Source of the DNA: Prescottella agglutinans
GTDB taxonomy: Bacteria > Actinomycetota > Actinomycetes > Mycobacteriales > Mycobacteriaceae
Length of the DNA stretch: 64,000 nt
Reading direction: 5' to 3'
NCBI RefSeq assembly: GCF_004011865.1
Contig: NZ_RKLP01000006.1
Span: forward strand, 295,273-359,272
Positions within the stretch are counted from its first letter, which is position 1; each line of letters opens with the position of its first letter. The position numbers and the translations under genes were made by a program. Shown in pieces: positions 55,895 to 64,000 of this stretch. Below the pieces are notes generated by a model. That model searched no databases and was not told the DNA's origin. It saw only the letters and a list, made by a program, of their open reading frames with translations.

Positions 55895-56006
55895 GACGAA
55901 CCGGACACCAGTCGGTGTAACCGCGCTCCCACACACGCAGTAGTGTGAAAGGCTCATCGAACAGGATGTGATGTAGGTCTCGATGGGTTGCTGGGGGAGT
56001 GCGCTG

Positions 56007-58991
56007 GTGAGTCTGAGTTCCGACTACGTGATGGGTTCGCTTCGGCGGGCAATCGCCACGGCGCAGAACGGTCTCGAGGTGGTGCGCCTCGGCGGTCTGG
56101 AAACGGGTGCGACGCCGTCCCCGTTCCAGATCGTCGAGCGCGCCCCGATGTATCGCCTGCGCCGCTATTTCCCTGACGCCGATCCGGCCGAGGCCGGCCC
56201 GCCGGTCGTCCTCGTCCCTCCGATGATGATGTCGGCCGACGTCTACGACGTCACCCGTGATCAGGGTGCGGTCGGCATCCTGCACCAGATGGGGCTCGAC
56301 CCGTGGGTCGTCGACTTCGGTTCCCCCGACACCGAGGAGGGCGGCTGGGACCGGACCCTCGCCGACCACATCGTCGCGATCAGCGAGATCGTCGACAAGG
56401 TTCACGCACACACCGGTCGCGACGTGCACCTGTCGGGCTACTCGCAGGGCGGCATGTTCTGCTACCAGGCTGCGGCGTACCGGCGGTGCCGTAACCTCGC
56501 CAGCCTCATCACGTTCGGGGCGCCGGTCGACACGCTCGCCGCGCTTCCGTTCGACATCCCCGCAGGGGTCGCCACCAAGGGCGCCGACCTGCTGGCCGAT
56601 CACGTGTTCAACCGGTTGTCGATCGCCGGTTGGATGGCGCGGACCGGCTTCCAGTTGCTCGATCCGGTGAAGACGGCCAAGTCCCGTCTCGACTTCCTCC
56701 GGCAACTGCACGACCGTGACGCGCTGCTGCCGCGCGAGCAGCAACGCCGCTTCCTGGCTCAGGACGGCTGGGTCGCCTGGTCGGGTCCCGCCGTCGCCGA
56801 ACTGCTCAAGCAGTTCATCGTGCACAACCGGATGATGACCGGCGGCTTCGTCATCAAGGACACCGCGGTCAGCCTGGCGGAGATCTCGTGCCCGATCCTC
56901 GCGTTCGTCGGCGAGGTCGACGACATCGGGCAGCCCCTCGCGGTCCGCGGTATCAAGCGGGCCGCGCCCCGCGCCGAGGTGTTCGAATCGACTTTGCGCG
57001 CGGGCCATTTCGGCCTCGTGGTCGGGTCCGCCGCGGCCTCGCGGACGTGGCCGACCACCGGCGAATGGGTGCGCTGGCGGGAGGGCATCGGGCCGCGGCC
57101 GGAGTCCGTGGACGTGATGATCCACGACGAGCCGTCCGGCATCGACAGCGGCGTCAGCATCGCCAACCGGATCACCCACACCGTCGCTTCGATCGCCGAG
57201 GTCGGCGTGGGGGTGGGGAAGGGGATCGCCGATTTCGCCACCGACACCGTGCGGGGCGCGCGCGAACTCTCGGTCGAGGCGGCGCGCGCGCTGCCGCGGT
57301 TGGTCCGCCTGGGGCAGTTGCAGCCGCGTTCGCGGATCTCGCTGGGTCTGCTCCTCGCCGAACAGGGGCGTCAGGCGCCCGGCGGCGAGTGCTTCCTGTT
57401 CGACGACCGGGTGCACACCAACGCCGCCGTCAACACCCGGATCGACAACGTCGTGCGGGGGCTCGTCCACGCCGGCGTCCGGCCCGCCACCCACGTCGGC
57501 GTCCTCATGGAGACGCGCCCCAGTGCTCTGGTCGCGATCGCGGCGCTGAGCCGGCTCGGCGCCGTGGCCGTGCTGCTGCCGCCCGGCGGGGATCTGGACG
57601 AGGCGGTCCGGCTGGGCCGGGTGGACCGGATCGTCGCGGACCCGGACAACCTCGAGGACGCCGTGGTCACCGGCAAGCAGGTGCTCGTACTCGGTGGCGG
57701 TGAGTTCCGTGGTCTCGCGGTCGAACTCGGTCCGGACGTCGTCGACCTCGAGCAGATCGACCCGGCGGAGGTGACCCTGCCCGGGTGGTACCGGCCGGAT
57801 CCCGGGCTGGCGCGCGAACTCGCGTTCGTGATCTTCAGCGGATCGACCGGCAGCCTCGAAGCGAAGTTCATCACCAACTACCGGTGGTCGCTGTCGGCGT
57901 TCGGTACCGCGTCGGCCGCGTCGCTCAGTCGCGGTGACACCGTGTACTGCCTTGCGCCGCTGCATCATTCGTCCGGACTGATGGCAACCCTCGGTGGCGC
58001 GGTGGCCGGTGGGGCCCGAATCGCGTTGTCCCGCGGTCTCGACCCGGAGCGATTCGCGGAGGAGGTCCACCGCTACGGCGTGACCGTCGTCAGCTACACG
58101 TGGACCTCGATGCGGGAGATCCTCGACGCCAAGACGCTGCCGCTCGAGGAGGGTCACCCGGTCCGGTTGTTCATCGGCTCCGGCATGCCACCCGGCCTGT
58201 GGCGCCGGATCACCGAGCGGTTCGCGCCGGCCCGGGTGCTCGAGTTCTATGCGTCCACCGAGGGCGACGTCGTGCTGGTCAACGTCTCAGGTGCGAAGGT
58301 CGGCTCGAAGGGGCGGCCACTGCCCGGCAGCGCGGAGGTCCGACTCGGCGCGTACGACCCGGTTGCGGGCCGGCTGCTCGAGGACGAGCGCGGGTTCGTC
58401 CGAGAGTGCGCGGACGACGAGGTGGGGCTGCTGCTCGGCCGCCCCGGTACCGCCGCCGAGGCGGCGTCCGGCGTGATGCGAGGCGTCTTCGCGGCCGGTG
58501 ACGCGTGGGTCCCGACGGAGAATCTGTTCCGCCGCGATCCGGACGGCGACTACTGGCTCGTCGACCACAAGCACACCGTCGTCGCCGCTGCCCGCGGGCC
58601 GGTGTTCACGCAGCCGATCGTCGACGTCCTCGGCGAGATGCCGCAGGTCGATCTCGCGGTCGCCTACGGCGTGCCGGCCGGCGAACACCAGGTGGCCGTC
58701 GCGGCCATCACCGTCCACGGCGGGCGCGTGCCCACCGCCGCGGAGCTCACCGCGACGCTCGCGCAGCTTCCGCTGGCACAGTGCCCGGACGTCGTGCACG
58801 TGGTCGAGCAGATACCGCTCGGTGCGTCCTACCGCCCCCGCGCGGCCGAACTCCAGGCGGCCGGCCTGCCCAGGCCGAGCACACGCACGTGGTACCTCGA
58901 CGCCGGCACCAGCAGGTACAAGCGGTTCACGAAGGCGGCTGCGGCCCGGTTCGGCGACACGCCGGAGAATCCGGGTGGGGTGCCCGCGTAG
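56007..58991 (+). CDS. Bifunctional alpha/beta-hydrolase and acyl-CoA synthetase-like protein (Rv1683-like)
   Basis: A 994-residue fusion. Residues ~60-360 are an alpha/beta-hydrolase of the PHA-synthase/depolymerase type: the nucleophile Ser is in HLSGYSQGGMF (about 146) and the His in LRAGHFGLVVG. Residues ~440-994 are an adenylate-forming domain like FadD, but degenerate: the P-loop reads FSGSTGSLEAKFITN rather than TSGTTGxPKG and DYWLVDHKHTVV replaces the usual DRxKD. The orthologue in M. tuberculosis is annotated as lipase plus acyl-CoA ligase and is linked to triacylglycerol metabolism. GTG 56007 has GGGGGAG seven bases upstream; an ATG at 55983 is in frame but weaker. It is followed by a Trm112-like gene. 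Confidence 0.88.
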   Translation: MSLSSDYVMGSLRRAIATAQNGLEVVRLGGLETGATPSPFQIVERAPMYRLRRYFPDADPAEAGPPVVLVPPMMMSADVYDVTRDQGAVGILHQMGLDPWVVDFGSPDTEEGGWDRTLADHIVAISEIVDKVHAHTGRDVHLSGYSQGGMFCYQAAAYRRCRNLASLITFGAPVDTLAALPFDIPAGVATKGADLLADHVFNRLSIAGWMARTGFQLLDPVKTAKSRLDFLRQLHDRDALLPREQQRRFLAQDGWVAWSGPAVAELLKQFIVHNRMMTGGFVIKDTAVSLAEISCPILAFVGEVDDIGQPLAVRGIKRAAPRAEVFESTLRAGHFGLVVGSAAASRTWPTTGEWVRWREGIGPRPESVDVMIHDEPSGIDSGVSIANRITHTVASIAEVGVGVGKGIADFATDTVRGARELSVEAARALPRLVRLGQLQPRSRISLGLLLAEQGRQAPGGECFLFDDRVHTNAAVNTRIDNVVRGLVHAGVRPATHVGVLMETRPSALVAIAALSRLGAVAVLLPPGGDLDEAVRLGRVDRIVADPDNLEDAVVTGKQVLVLGGGEFRGLAVELGPDVVDLEQIDPAEVTLPGWYRPDPGLARELAFVIFSGSTGSLEAKFITNYRWSLSAFGTASAASLSRGDTVYCLAPLHHSSGLMATLGGAVAGGARIALSRGLDPERFAEEVHRYGVTVVSYTWTSMREILDAKTLPLEEGHPVRLFIGSGMPPGLWRRITERFAPARVLEFYASTEGDVVLVNVSGAKVGSKGRPLPGSAEVRLGAYDPVAGRLLEDERGFVRECADDEVGLLLGRPGTAAEAASGVMRGVFAAGDAWVPTENLFRRDPDGDYWLVDHKHTVVAAARGPVFTQPIVDVLGEMPQVDLAVAYGVPAGEHQVAVAAITVHGGRVPTAAELTATLAQLPLAQCPDVVHVVEQIPLGASYRPRAAELQAAGLPRPSTRTWYLDAGTSRYKRFTKAAAARFGDTPENPGGVPA

Positions 58992-59054
58992 CCGACCCGA
59001 CACCGACTTGTAGCCTGGACCAGCCGAGATTCCGGACGGCCCGAGAGGACTGAA

Positions 59055-59273
59055 GTGGCTATTGATCCCACCCTGCTCAGCATTCTGGCGTGCCCGCAGG
59101 ACAAGGGGCCGTTGCTGTTGGTCGGCGACGAGGTGCTGTACAACCCTCGGCTGCGCCGCGCCTACCCGATCGAGAACGGCATCCCTGTGCTGCTGATCGA
59201 CGAGGCGCGCGACGTCGGCGACACCGAGCACGAGGATTTCGTCGCGCGCGGAGTCGCGGCCTCGGACAGCTGA
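59055..59273 (+). CDS. Trm112/YcaR family small protein
   Basis: A 72-residue protein of the Trm112p-like (UPF0434) family, small subunits that activate methyltransferases or have structural roles. The family sequence LLSILACPQDKGPLLL and RRAYPIENGIPVLLIDEAR are complete. There is only one Cys of the four in the eukaryotic zinc site, as usual for bacterial versions. GTG 59055 follows GAGAGGACTGAA. It sits 63 bases after the hydrolase-synthetase fusion, in the same order as Rv1683-Rv1684. Confidence 0.92.
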   Translation: MAIDPTLLSILACPQDKGPLLLVGDEVLYNPRLRRAYPIENGIPVLLIDEARDVGDTEHEDFVARGVAASDS

Positions 59274-59282
59274 CCGGCCCGC

Positions 59283-59891
59283 TCACTGCAGCGGCCCGGT
59301 GAGATAACGCTGCAGGGTCGGCGCGACGAGCCGGGCGGCCTCGTCGGTCGAGAGGGCGCCGAGCGCGTCGACACCCAGGAGATGGCGGGTGAGGAACAGC
59401 CCGGCCATCTGCGACGCGACGAGCGCGACGCGTAGTTCGCCGGTACCGGGCGGTGAGTCGACCCGCGGGACCACGTCCCGGAGGGCCACCTCCAGCAGGA
59501 AGCTGCGCAGCAGCCGTTCGCGACCGCCGGTGAGCGCCGAACGCACGGCCGCGATGACTGCGGGCTGGTGTGGCGAATCCCAGATGCCGATCACGGTGCG
59601 CGCCAGCGCCTCGCCGAGCGCGTCGACCGGTACGGAGTCGAACGTCCCCAGGATCGAGGTCGGATCCATGGGCAGCGCGATCGCCTCGACGAGCAGTCGC
59701 TGCTTCGTCCCGAAGTAGTGGTGCACGAGGGCCGAGTCGACCCCGGCCTCGGCTGCGATCGACCGGATCGTCGTGCGATCGAACCCCTTGTCGGCGAACT
59801 GGTGTCGGGCGGCGCGCAGGATCCGGTCGCGGGTCACCGGCGGTCCGGGCCGGCGGCCGGGTCGGGTCGGTGGCGCGGTGGGCTCGGCCAT
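59283..59891 (-). CDS. TetR family transcriptional regulator
   Basis: A 202-residue repressor. The helix-turn-helix is FDRTTIRSIAAEAGVDSALV followed by HHYFGTKQRLLVEA (about 37-70), the classic TetR sequence. The C-terminal helical domain is of the TetR_C type and would bind an unknown lipophilic ligand. The ATG at 59891 overlaps the TGA of the permease by one base on the minus strand, so the ATPase, permease and regulator form one operon. Its likely operators are the two inverted repeats at 61413-61443. It is orthologous in position to Rv1685c. Confidence 0.93.
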   Translation of the reverse strand: MAEPTAPPTRPGRRPGPPVTRDRILRAARHQFADKGFDRTTIRSIAAEAGVDSALVHHYFGTKQRLLVEAIALPMDPTSILGTFDSVPVDALGEALARTVIGIWDSPHQPAVIAAVRSALTGGRERLLRSFLLEVALRDVVPRVDSPPGTGELRVALVASQMAGLFLTRHLLGVDALGALSTDEAARLVAPTLQRYLTGPLQ

Positions 59892-60652
59892 CACGGCGTG
59901 CGGCGGCGGAGCGTCGCGGCTCCGAGACCCAGCGCGACGACGACGAACAGCACGACGATGCCGATGTCGCGCCACATCAGGGCCGTCGTGCCGGGGTGGG
60001 TGGCAACCTGCTGCAGTGCCTCGACGGCGTAGCTCAGCGGCAGGACGTTGCTGATCCACTCGAGCCACTGCGGCAGCTGGTTTCGTGGCACCAGCAGACC
60101 GCACAGCAGGAGTTGTGGGATCGCGATCACCGGCATGAACTGCACGGCTTGGAACTCGGTGCGGGCGAACGCGCTGCACAACAGCCCGAGCGCGACGCCG
60201 AGCACCGCGTTGACCACGGCGATCAGGATCACCCACGCGATGCTGCCCTGCGTGGTCAGGCTCAGGAATCCGAATGCGACGCCACACGCCAGCGCGGCCT
60301 GCGCGGCCGCGGCCAACGAGAACGCCGTGCCGTATCCGGCGAGGAGATCGAGCTTCGACAGGGGAGTGGTCAGCAGCCGTTCCAGGGTTCCGGAACTGCG
60401 TTCGCGCTGCATCGCGATCGATGTCACCAGGAACATCACGATGAAGGGGATGATGCCGAGCATCGTGATCGCGATCCGGTCGAACAGCGGGACCTGGCCG
60501 GGTGGGGTCGGCACGTTCTGATAGAGGAAGTACAGCAGCACCATGATCAGTGACGGGACGACCAGGATCATCGCAACCGTGCGCCGGTCCATCCGGAGTT
60601 GGCGCAGGATGCGGGTCGTACTCGACGCGTAGATGCGCGGATTGACGATCAT
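59891..60652 (-). CDS. ABC-2 type exporter permease
   Basis: A 253-residue membrane protein of the ABC-2/DrrB-like family. Six hydrophobic segments: AMILVVPSLIMVLLYFLYQ near 27-45, MLGIIPFIVMFLVTSIAM, AAAAQAALACGVAFGFLSL, WVILIAVVNAVLGVALGLL, PVIAIPQLLLCGLLVP and IGIVVLFVVVALGLGAATL. The signature ERSSGTLERLLTTPLSKLDLL lies in the first cytoplasmic loop. Start ATG 60652 overlaps the ATPase stop by 4 bases (ATGA). It should work with the ATPase as a drug or lipid exporter. Confidence 0.92.
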   Translation of the reverse strand: MIVNPRIYASSTTRILRQLRMDRRTVAMILVVPSLIMVLLYFLYQNVPTPPGQVPLFDRIAITMLGIIPFIVMFLVTSIAMQRERSSGTLERLLTTPLSKLDLLAGYGTAFSLAAAAQAALACGVAFGFLSLTTQGSIAWVILIAVVNAVLGVALGLLCSAFARTEFQAVQFMPVIAIPQLLLCGLLVPRNQLPQWLEWISNVLPLSYAVEALQQVATHPGTTALMWRDIGIVVLFVVVALGLGAATLRRRTP

Positions 60653-61401
60653 CGCTCGACTCCCACCTGCTGGTCCCGGATCAGGACGAGGAACGCCTCC
60701 TCGAGATTGGATTTGCCGGTCCGGCGCCGCAGTTCGTCCGGGGGCACGTGCGCGAGGAGGCGGCCGTCGCGCAGGAGCAGGAGATTCTCGCAATGGTCCG
60801 CCTCGTCCATGACGTGACTCGAAATGAGCAACGTCGTGCCCGACGCGGCGAGCGAGGCGAAGTGCTCCCACAGTTCCGCGCGCAGCACCGGATCCAGGCC
60901 GACGGTCGGCTCGTCGAGCACGAGGAGTTCGGGGCGGCCCACCAAGGCGCACGCGAGGGACACCCGGCTGAGCTGACCGCCGGACAGGTCACCGGCCTGG
61001 TGGTGCGTGTGCGTGCTCAGGCCCACCGCGTCGATCGTCTCGGCGACCGCGTCGTTCCCGCGGCCGTAGAGGGAGGCGAAGTAGCGCACGTTCTCGCGGA
61101 TCGTCAGATCGAGGTAGACGCTCGGAGCCTGTGTCACGTACCCGATCCGGCTGCGCAGCGGCGGGGAACCGGCAGGCTCACCGAGAACGGTCACCGTGCC
61201 CGACTCGATGATCTGGGTTCCGACGATGCACCGCATCAGGGTGGTCTTTCCGCACCCCGACGGCCCCAGCAGCCCGGTGACCGTTCCCCGGGGAAGGGAC
61301 AGGCTGACATCCCGCAGCGCGGGCGCACCGCCGCGACGCACGTTCAGGTCCTCGATCTCGACGGCGGCCGCCGTTGTGAACGGCCCGGATGTTCCGGTCA
61401 T
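60649..61401 (-). CDS. ABC exporter ATP-binding protein
   Basis: A 250-residue ATPase of the DrrA/Nod-type exporter group. Walker A is [15 protein letters not shown], signature [12 protein letters not shown], Walker [14 protein letters not shown] and the switch His in [12 protein letters not shown]. The N-terminus [20 protein letters not shown] is normal; the C-terminus is short. It is the first gene of a three-gene minus-strand operon (ATPase, permease, TetR), and its promoter region carries two inverted repeats. Orthologous by order to Rv1687c. The exported compound is unknown. Confidence 0.94.
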   Translation of the reverse strand: MTGTSGPFTTAAAVEIEDLNVRRGGAPALRDVSLSLPRGTVTGLLGPSGCGKTTLMRCIVGTQIIESGTVTVLGEPAGSPPLRSRIGYVTQAPSVYLDLTIRENVRYFASLYGRGNDAVAETIDAVGLSTHTHHQAGDLSGGQLSRVSLACALVGRPELLVLDEPTVGLDPVLRAELWEHFASLAASGTTLLISSHVMDEADHCENLLLLRDGRLLAHVPPDELRRRTGKSNLEEAFLVLIRDQQVGVER

Positions 61402-61412
61402 GTCGACCTCGA

Positions 61413-61443
61413 TTCATCGGCTGATGAACTCATCGCTCGATGA
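61413..61443. promoter_or_regulatory. Two adjacent inverted repeats, likely TetR operators
   Basis: TTCATC-GGCT-GATGAA at 61413-61428 and TCATCG-CT-CGATGA at 61430-61443 share the half-site TCATC/GATGA and abut, directly upstream of the exporter ATPase gene. A minus-strand AATAAT follows at 61444-61449. Cooperative binding of the co-encoded TetR regulator to both is the likely use. Confidence 0.65.
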
Positions 61444-61510
61444 ATTATTCGTCCGGTGCGCGCAGCGGGTCAACGGTTCGCCGGCACCGACCGCGAATAC
61501 GTGCACAATC

Positions 61511-62161
61511 GTGACCGTGACCGTCACCGGCCGAGACACGCTGCGGGACGCCGAGCATCCGCTCGACGCCGCGCGAGTCGTCCTCGGCGGCACGCTGACC
61601 GTCGGCACGGTCCGCGCGCGAATCGTCGAGGTGGAGGCGTACGGCGGCGATCCTGCCGGCCCGTGGCCGGATCCGGCGTCGCACTCCTACCGGGGTCGGT
61701 CGCCACGGAACTCGGTGATGTTCGGCGAGGCCGGGCACCTGTACGTGTATCGCAGCTACGGCATGCACTTCTGCGCCAACGTGTCGTACGGGCCCGACGG
61801 CGTCGCCGGAGGTGTCCTGTTGCGTGCGGCCGAGATCGTGGAGGGCGACGAGTTGGTCGCCTCGCGGCGCCCCGCCATCCGCCGGCCGGCCGACGCCGCC
61901 CGCGGGCCCGGGAACCTCGGGTCCGCGATGGGGCTCACCCTCGACCACAACGGGTTCGATCTGTTCGGCGTCGACCCCGGCATGCACCTGACACTTGGGA
62001 AGAACACCGAGTTCCGCAGCGGTCCGCGGGTGGGCATCGCCGTCGCCGCCGACCGCCCGTGGCGGCTCTGGCTCGACGGTTCGGCGGCCGTGTCGGCCTA
62101 TCGTCGCAGCCCGCGCGCACCGGCTCCCACCACACGGTGGGATGATCGGGTGCGTGACTGA
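61511..62161 (+). CDS. mpg: 3-methyladenine DNA glycosylase (AAG/MPG type)
   Basis: Removes alkylated or deaminated purines. A 216-residue AAG-fold protein. The catalytic Glu is in [34 protein letters not shown], the intercalating-Tyr region, follows, then [14 protein letters not shown] and [12 protein letters not shown]. The start is uncertain: GTG 61511 or 61517 precede the conserved part, and an in-frame longer reading has no support. There is no clear ribosome site. The stop overlaps the tyrS GTG by 8 bases, so tyrS translation may be coupled to it; the same pair is found in M. tuberculosis (Rv1688-tyrS). Confidence 0.92.
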   Translation: MTVTVTGRDTLRDAEHPLDAARVVLGGTLTVGTVRARIVEVEAYGGDPAGPWPDPASHSYRGRSPRNSVMFGEAGHLYVYRSYGMHFCANVSYGPDGVAGGVLLRAAEIVEGDELVASRRPAIRRPADAARGPGNLGSAMGLTLDHNGFDLFGVDPGMHLTLGKNTEFRSGPRVGIAVAADRPWRLWLDGSAAVSAYRRSPRAPAPTTRWDDRVRD

Positions 62162-63431
62162 GAACATCCTTGACGAACTGACCTGGCGGGGGCTCATCGC
62201 CCAGTCGACCGATCTGGACGCACTGCGTCGCGAGACCGAGGCCGGTCCAGTCACGTTGTATGCCGGTTTCGATCCGACCGGACCGAGCCTGCACGCCGGA
62301 CACCTGGTGCCGCTGCTGGCACTCAAGCGCTTCCAGCGCGCCGGTCACCGGCCGATCGTCCTCGCCGGCGGTGCCACCGGCATGATCGGTGACCCGCGCG
62401 ACGTCGGTGAGCGCACCATGAACTCCGCTGACACGGTCGCCGAGTGGGCGGAGCGCATCCGCTCCCAGCTCGAGCGGTTCGTCGACTTCGACGACTCGCC
62501 GACGGGCGCCGTCATCGAGAACAACGCCAACTGGACGTCCAAGCTCACGGCGATCGACTTCCTGCGCGACATCGGCAAGCACTTCTCGGTGAACGTCATG
62601 CTCGCCCGGGACACCGTCAAGCGCCGCCTCGAGTCGGACGGCATCTCCTACACCGAGTTCAGCTACATGCTGCTGCAGGCGAACGACTTCGTGCACCTGC
62701 GCCGCAACTACGGATGCACGCTGCAGGTCGGTGGCTCCGATCAGTGGGGCAACATCATCGCCGGTGTCGACCTCAACCGAAAGCTCGACGGGGCCTCGGT
62801 GCACGCGATGACGGTGCCGCTGGTGACCTCCTCCGACGGCAAGAAGTTCGGCAAGTCCACCGGTGGTGGCAGCCTGTGGCTCGACCCCGAGATGACGAGC
62901 CCGTACGCCTGGTACCAGTACTTCGTGAACACGGGTGACGCCGATGTCATGCGCTACCTGCGGTGGTTCACCTTCCTCTCGCAGGAGGAGCTGGCCGAGC
63001 TCGAGACCGCAACCGCGGAGCGTCCGCAGGCCCGCGAGGCGCAGCGCCGCCTCGCCGCCGAGATGACGACCCTCGTGCACGGACAGGCCAACACCGACGC
63101 GGTCGAGCACGCCAGCAAGGCGCTGTTCGGGCGCGCGGAGCTGGCCGAGCTCGACGAGTCGACGCTCGCGGCGGCACTGAAGGAGGCCTCGATTGCCGAG
63201 GTCGCGGCCGGTGAGCCGCGCACCATCGTCGATCTGCTGGTGGCGAGCGGGCTGTGCGAGAGCAAGGGCGCCGCACGCCGTGCCGTGAAGGAGGGCGGCG
63301 CGTACGTGAACAACCAGCGTGTCGAGACCGAGGACTGGGAGCCCGGGACCGCGGACATGCTGCACGGTCAGTGGTTGGTCATCCGCCGCGGGCGCAAGAA
63401 CTTCGCCGGCGTCAAGGTGGTCGCCGGCTGA
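62154..63431 (+). CDS. tyrS: Tyrosine-tRNA ligase
   Basis: Charges tRNA-Tyr. A 425-residue class I enzyme of normal length. The HIGH-type motif is [12 protein letters not shown] at about residues 45-56, the Tyr pocket has [12 protein letters not shown] and GGSDQWGNI, and the KMSKS-type loop is KKFGKSTGG. The C-terminal S4-like domain is [23 protein letters not shown] 62154 overlaps the mpg stop by 8 bases; an ATG at 62142 would add four residues. It is followed by a strong terminator and then the promoter of the rRNA operon. Confidence 0.97.
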   Translation: MTENILDELTWRGLIAQSTDLDALRRETEAGPVTLYAGFDPTGPSLHAGHLVPLLALKRFQRAGHRPIVLAGGATGMIGDPRDVGERTMNSADTVAEWAERIRSQLERFVDFDDSPTGAVIENNANWTSKLTAIDFLRDIGKHFSVNVMLARDTVKRRLESDGISYTEFSYMLLQANDFVHLRRNYGCTLQVGGSDQWGNIIAGVDLNRKLDGASVHAMTVPLVTSSDGKKFGKSTGGGSLWLDPEMTSPYAWYQYFVNTGDADVMRYLRWFTFLSQEELAELETATAERPQAREAQRRLAAEMTTLVHGQANTDAVEHASKALFGRAELAELDESTLAAALKEASIAEVAAGEPRTIVDLLVASGLCESKGAARRAVKEGGAYVNNQRVETEDWEPGTADMLHGQWLVIRRGRKNFAGVKVVAG

Positions 63432-63463
63432 CGTGTCCGGCGTCACCATGATCGTTTTCGGCT

Positions 63464-63495
63464 CGAACGGGACGGGGTTCACCCCGTCCCGTTCG
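63464..63495 (+). terminator. Terminator of tyrS
   Basis: A perfect 14-bp stem CGAACGGGACGGGG (63464-63477) with CCCCGTCCCGTTCG (63482-63495) and a TTCA loop lies 32 bases after the tyrS stop. Confidence 0.88.
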
Positions 63496-63744
63496 GTCTA
63501 CCAGGGCCTTTGCGATTTCGGTGATCCACGATCGGGCTTTGACCAGGCGATTTGGCATTCGGCGGATCGGGCCCGTAACTTATTCCAGGTCAGAGCGACA
63601 CGGACACCGACCCAGACGCGATCTTCACAGGTCAGCGAGGGAAAACGAGGTTGTACAGGGAGCGCCTGATACTCCTGGAAGTTCGCTTCCCTGCTTCGTG
63701 TAGGGTGGTTGAGCGTGTCCGGGTGGCCCGGACGGGGACCGAGT
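63496..63744. other. Gene-free region upstream of the rRNA promoter
   Basis: No convincing gene. A -10-like TAGGGT at 63701-63706 could be a second rRNA promoter, but the -35 position has no match. The segment is less GC-rich than coding sequence, as is usual for rrn upstream regions. Confidence 0.5.
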
Positions 63745-63773
63745 TTGCACTCGGATCCCGGGTGGGATAAGCT
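63745..63773 (+). promoter_or_regulatory. Ribosomal RNA operon promoter
   Basis: TTGCAC (63745-63750) and TAAGCT (63768-63773) are separated by 17 bases. The start would be near 63780. The spacing and the downstream boxA identify it as an rrn promoter. Confidence 0.8.
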
Positions 63774-63779
63774 GGAACG

Positions 63780-64000
63780 GTTGCCCCGGAACGAGGAACT
63801 GTAAAGTTTCGAGTGATGGTGTGCGCGTGTTCTTTGAGAACTCAACAGTGTGTCGATGAATGTCAGTGCCAAATTTTTTGGTACTCCACTCACCATTTTC
63901 GGTGGGTGGGTATTTGCTGGCTGTCTCATTCTTCCGTCTGAGATGGTCAGTGCAAGCTAGTTTGAGTTTTTACGCTAGTGATTTGACTCGATGTCTATGG
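63780..64000 (+). other. rRNA leader with boxA; 16S gene lies beyond the window
   Basis: The antitermination boxA and its flank, TGTTCTTTGAGAACTCAAC at 63828-63846, followed by AGTGTG, are the familiar leader sequence of actinobacterial rRNA operons. A 9-bp hairpin CCACTCACC/GGTGGGTGG (63886-63909) follows, as in leaders that pair with the spacer for RNase III processing. No 16S sequence is reached by position 64000. Confidence 0.8.

Noticed and set aside
63496..63740. tRNA gene between tyrS and the rRNA promoter
   Set aside because: No segment gives a cloverleaf with a GTTCRA-type T arm and matching acceptor stem.

Overview
The window is chromosomal DNA of a high-GC actinobacterium. The best guess is a mycolic-acid-containing Mycobacteriales member close to Rhodococcus. 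The evidence is the GC-rich codon use, frequent GTG starts, 4-nt stop/start overlaps and TANNNT -10 boxes. Gene order also matches, from memory, the Mycobacterium tuberculosis blocks polA-rpsA-coaE-Rv1632c-uvrB-Rv1636-Rv1637c-uvrA, infC-rpmI-rplT-tsnR-pheS-pheT, argCJBDFRGH and Rv1683-Rv1684-Rv1685c-Rv1686c-Rv1687c-mpg-tyrS. No transposase, integrase, phage gene, tRNA or CRISPR array was seen. The window is a conserved core chromosome with accessory insertions between the syntenic blocks.

Layout. 1-7.5 kb: the 3' part of polA, a thioredoxin, a 2H phosphoesterase, a beta-decarboxylating dehydrogenase and a polar amino-acid ABC importer. 7.5-16.3 kb: a methyltransferase, rpsA with a structured leader, coaE fused to a GrpB domain, a DUF402 protein, uvrB and a universal stress protein. 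16.3-28.3 kb: an insertion relative to M. tuberculosis carrying a DUF732 lipoprotein, HelD, an aldehyde dehydrogenase, an atypical HhH-GPD protein, a Rho_N-type small protein, a DoxX-like protein with 11-residue repeats, a three-domain OtsB1-like protein and a WS/DGAT acyltransferase. 28.3-32.2 kb: an MBL hydrolase and uvrA.

32.2-33.3 kb holds the most unusual feature: three tiny minus-strand genes (35, 41 and 45 codons). Each has a strong Shine-Dalgarno sequence and the same 12-nt extended -10 element. Two also share the same terminator and 5' UTR while encoding different peptides. They may encode small mycomembrane peptides of the PorA/PorH type; this is a hypothesis. 33.4-40.0 kb: a DUF1844 gene, then infC-rpmI-rplT-trmH and pheST. 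infC seems to start at AUC behind a leader with a terminator-like hairpin. 40.1-43.8 kb: small orphan genes, several resembling immunity proteins, plus a regulator/membrane-protein pair. 43.9-47.2 kb: a divergent acyl-CoA dehydrogenase/acyl-CoA ligase pair around a perfect palindrome.

47.3-55.9 kb is the arginine biosynthesis cluster argCJBDFR-argGH, with a probable ArgR site over a leaderless argC promoter. 56.0-63.4 kb: a hydrolase-acyl-CoA synthetase fusion, a Trm112-like protein, a TetR-controlled ABC exporter, mpg and tyrS. The last ~230 bases are the promoter, boxA and leader of a ribosomal RNA operon whose 16S gene should begin just beyond the right edge. Functionally the window combines DNA replication and repair (polA, uvrA, uvrB, mpg), translation (rpsA, infC, rpmI, rplT, pheST, tyrS, rrn), arginine and CoA synthesis, and lipid/envelope metabolism.
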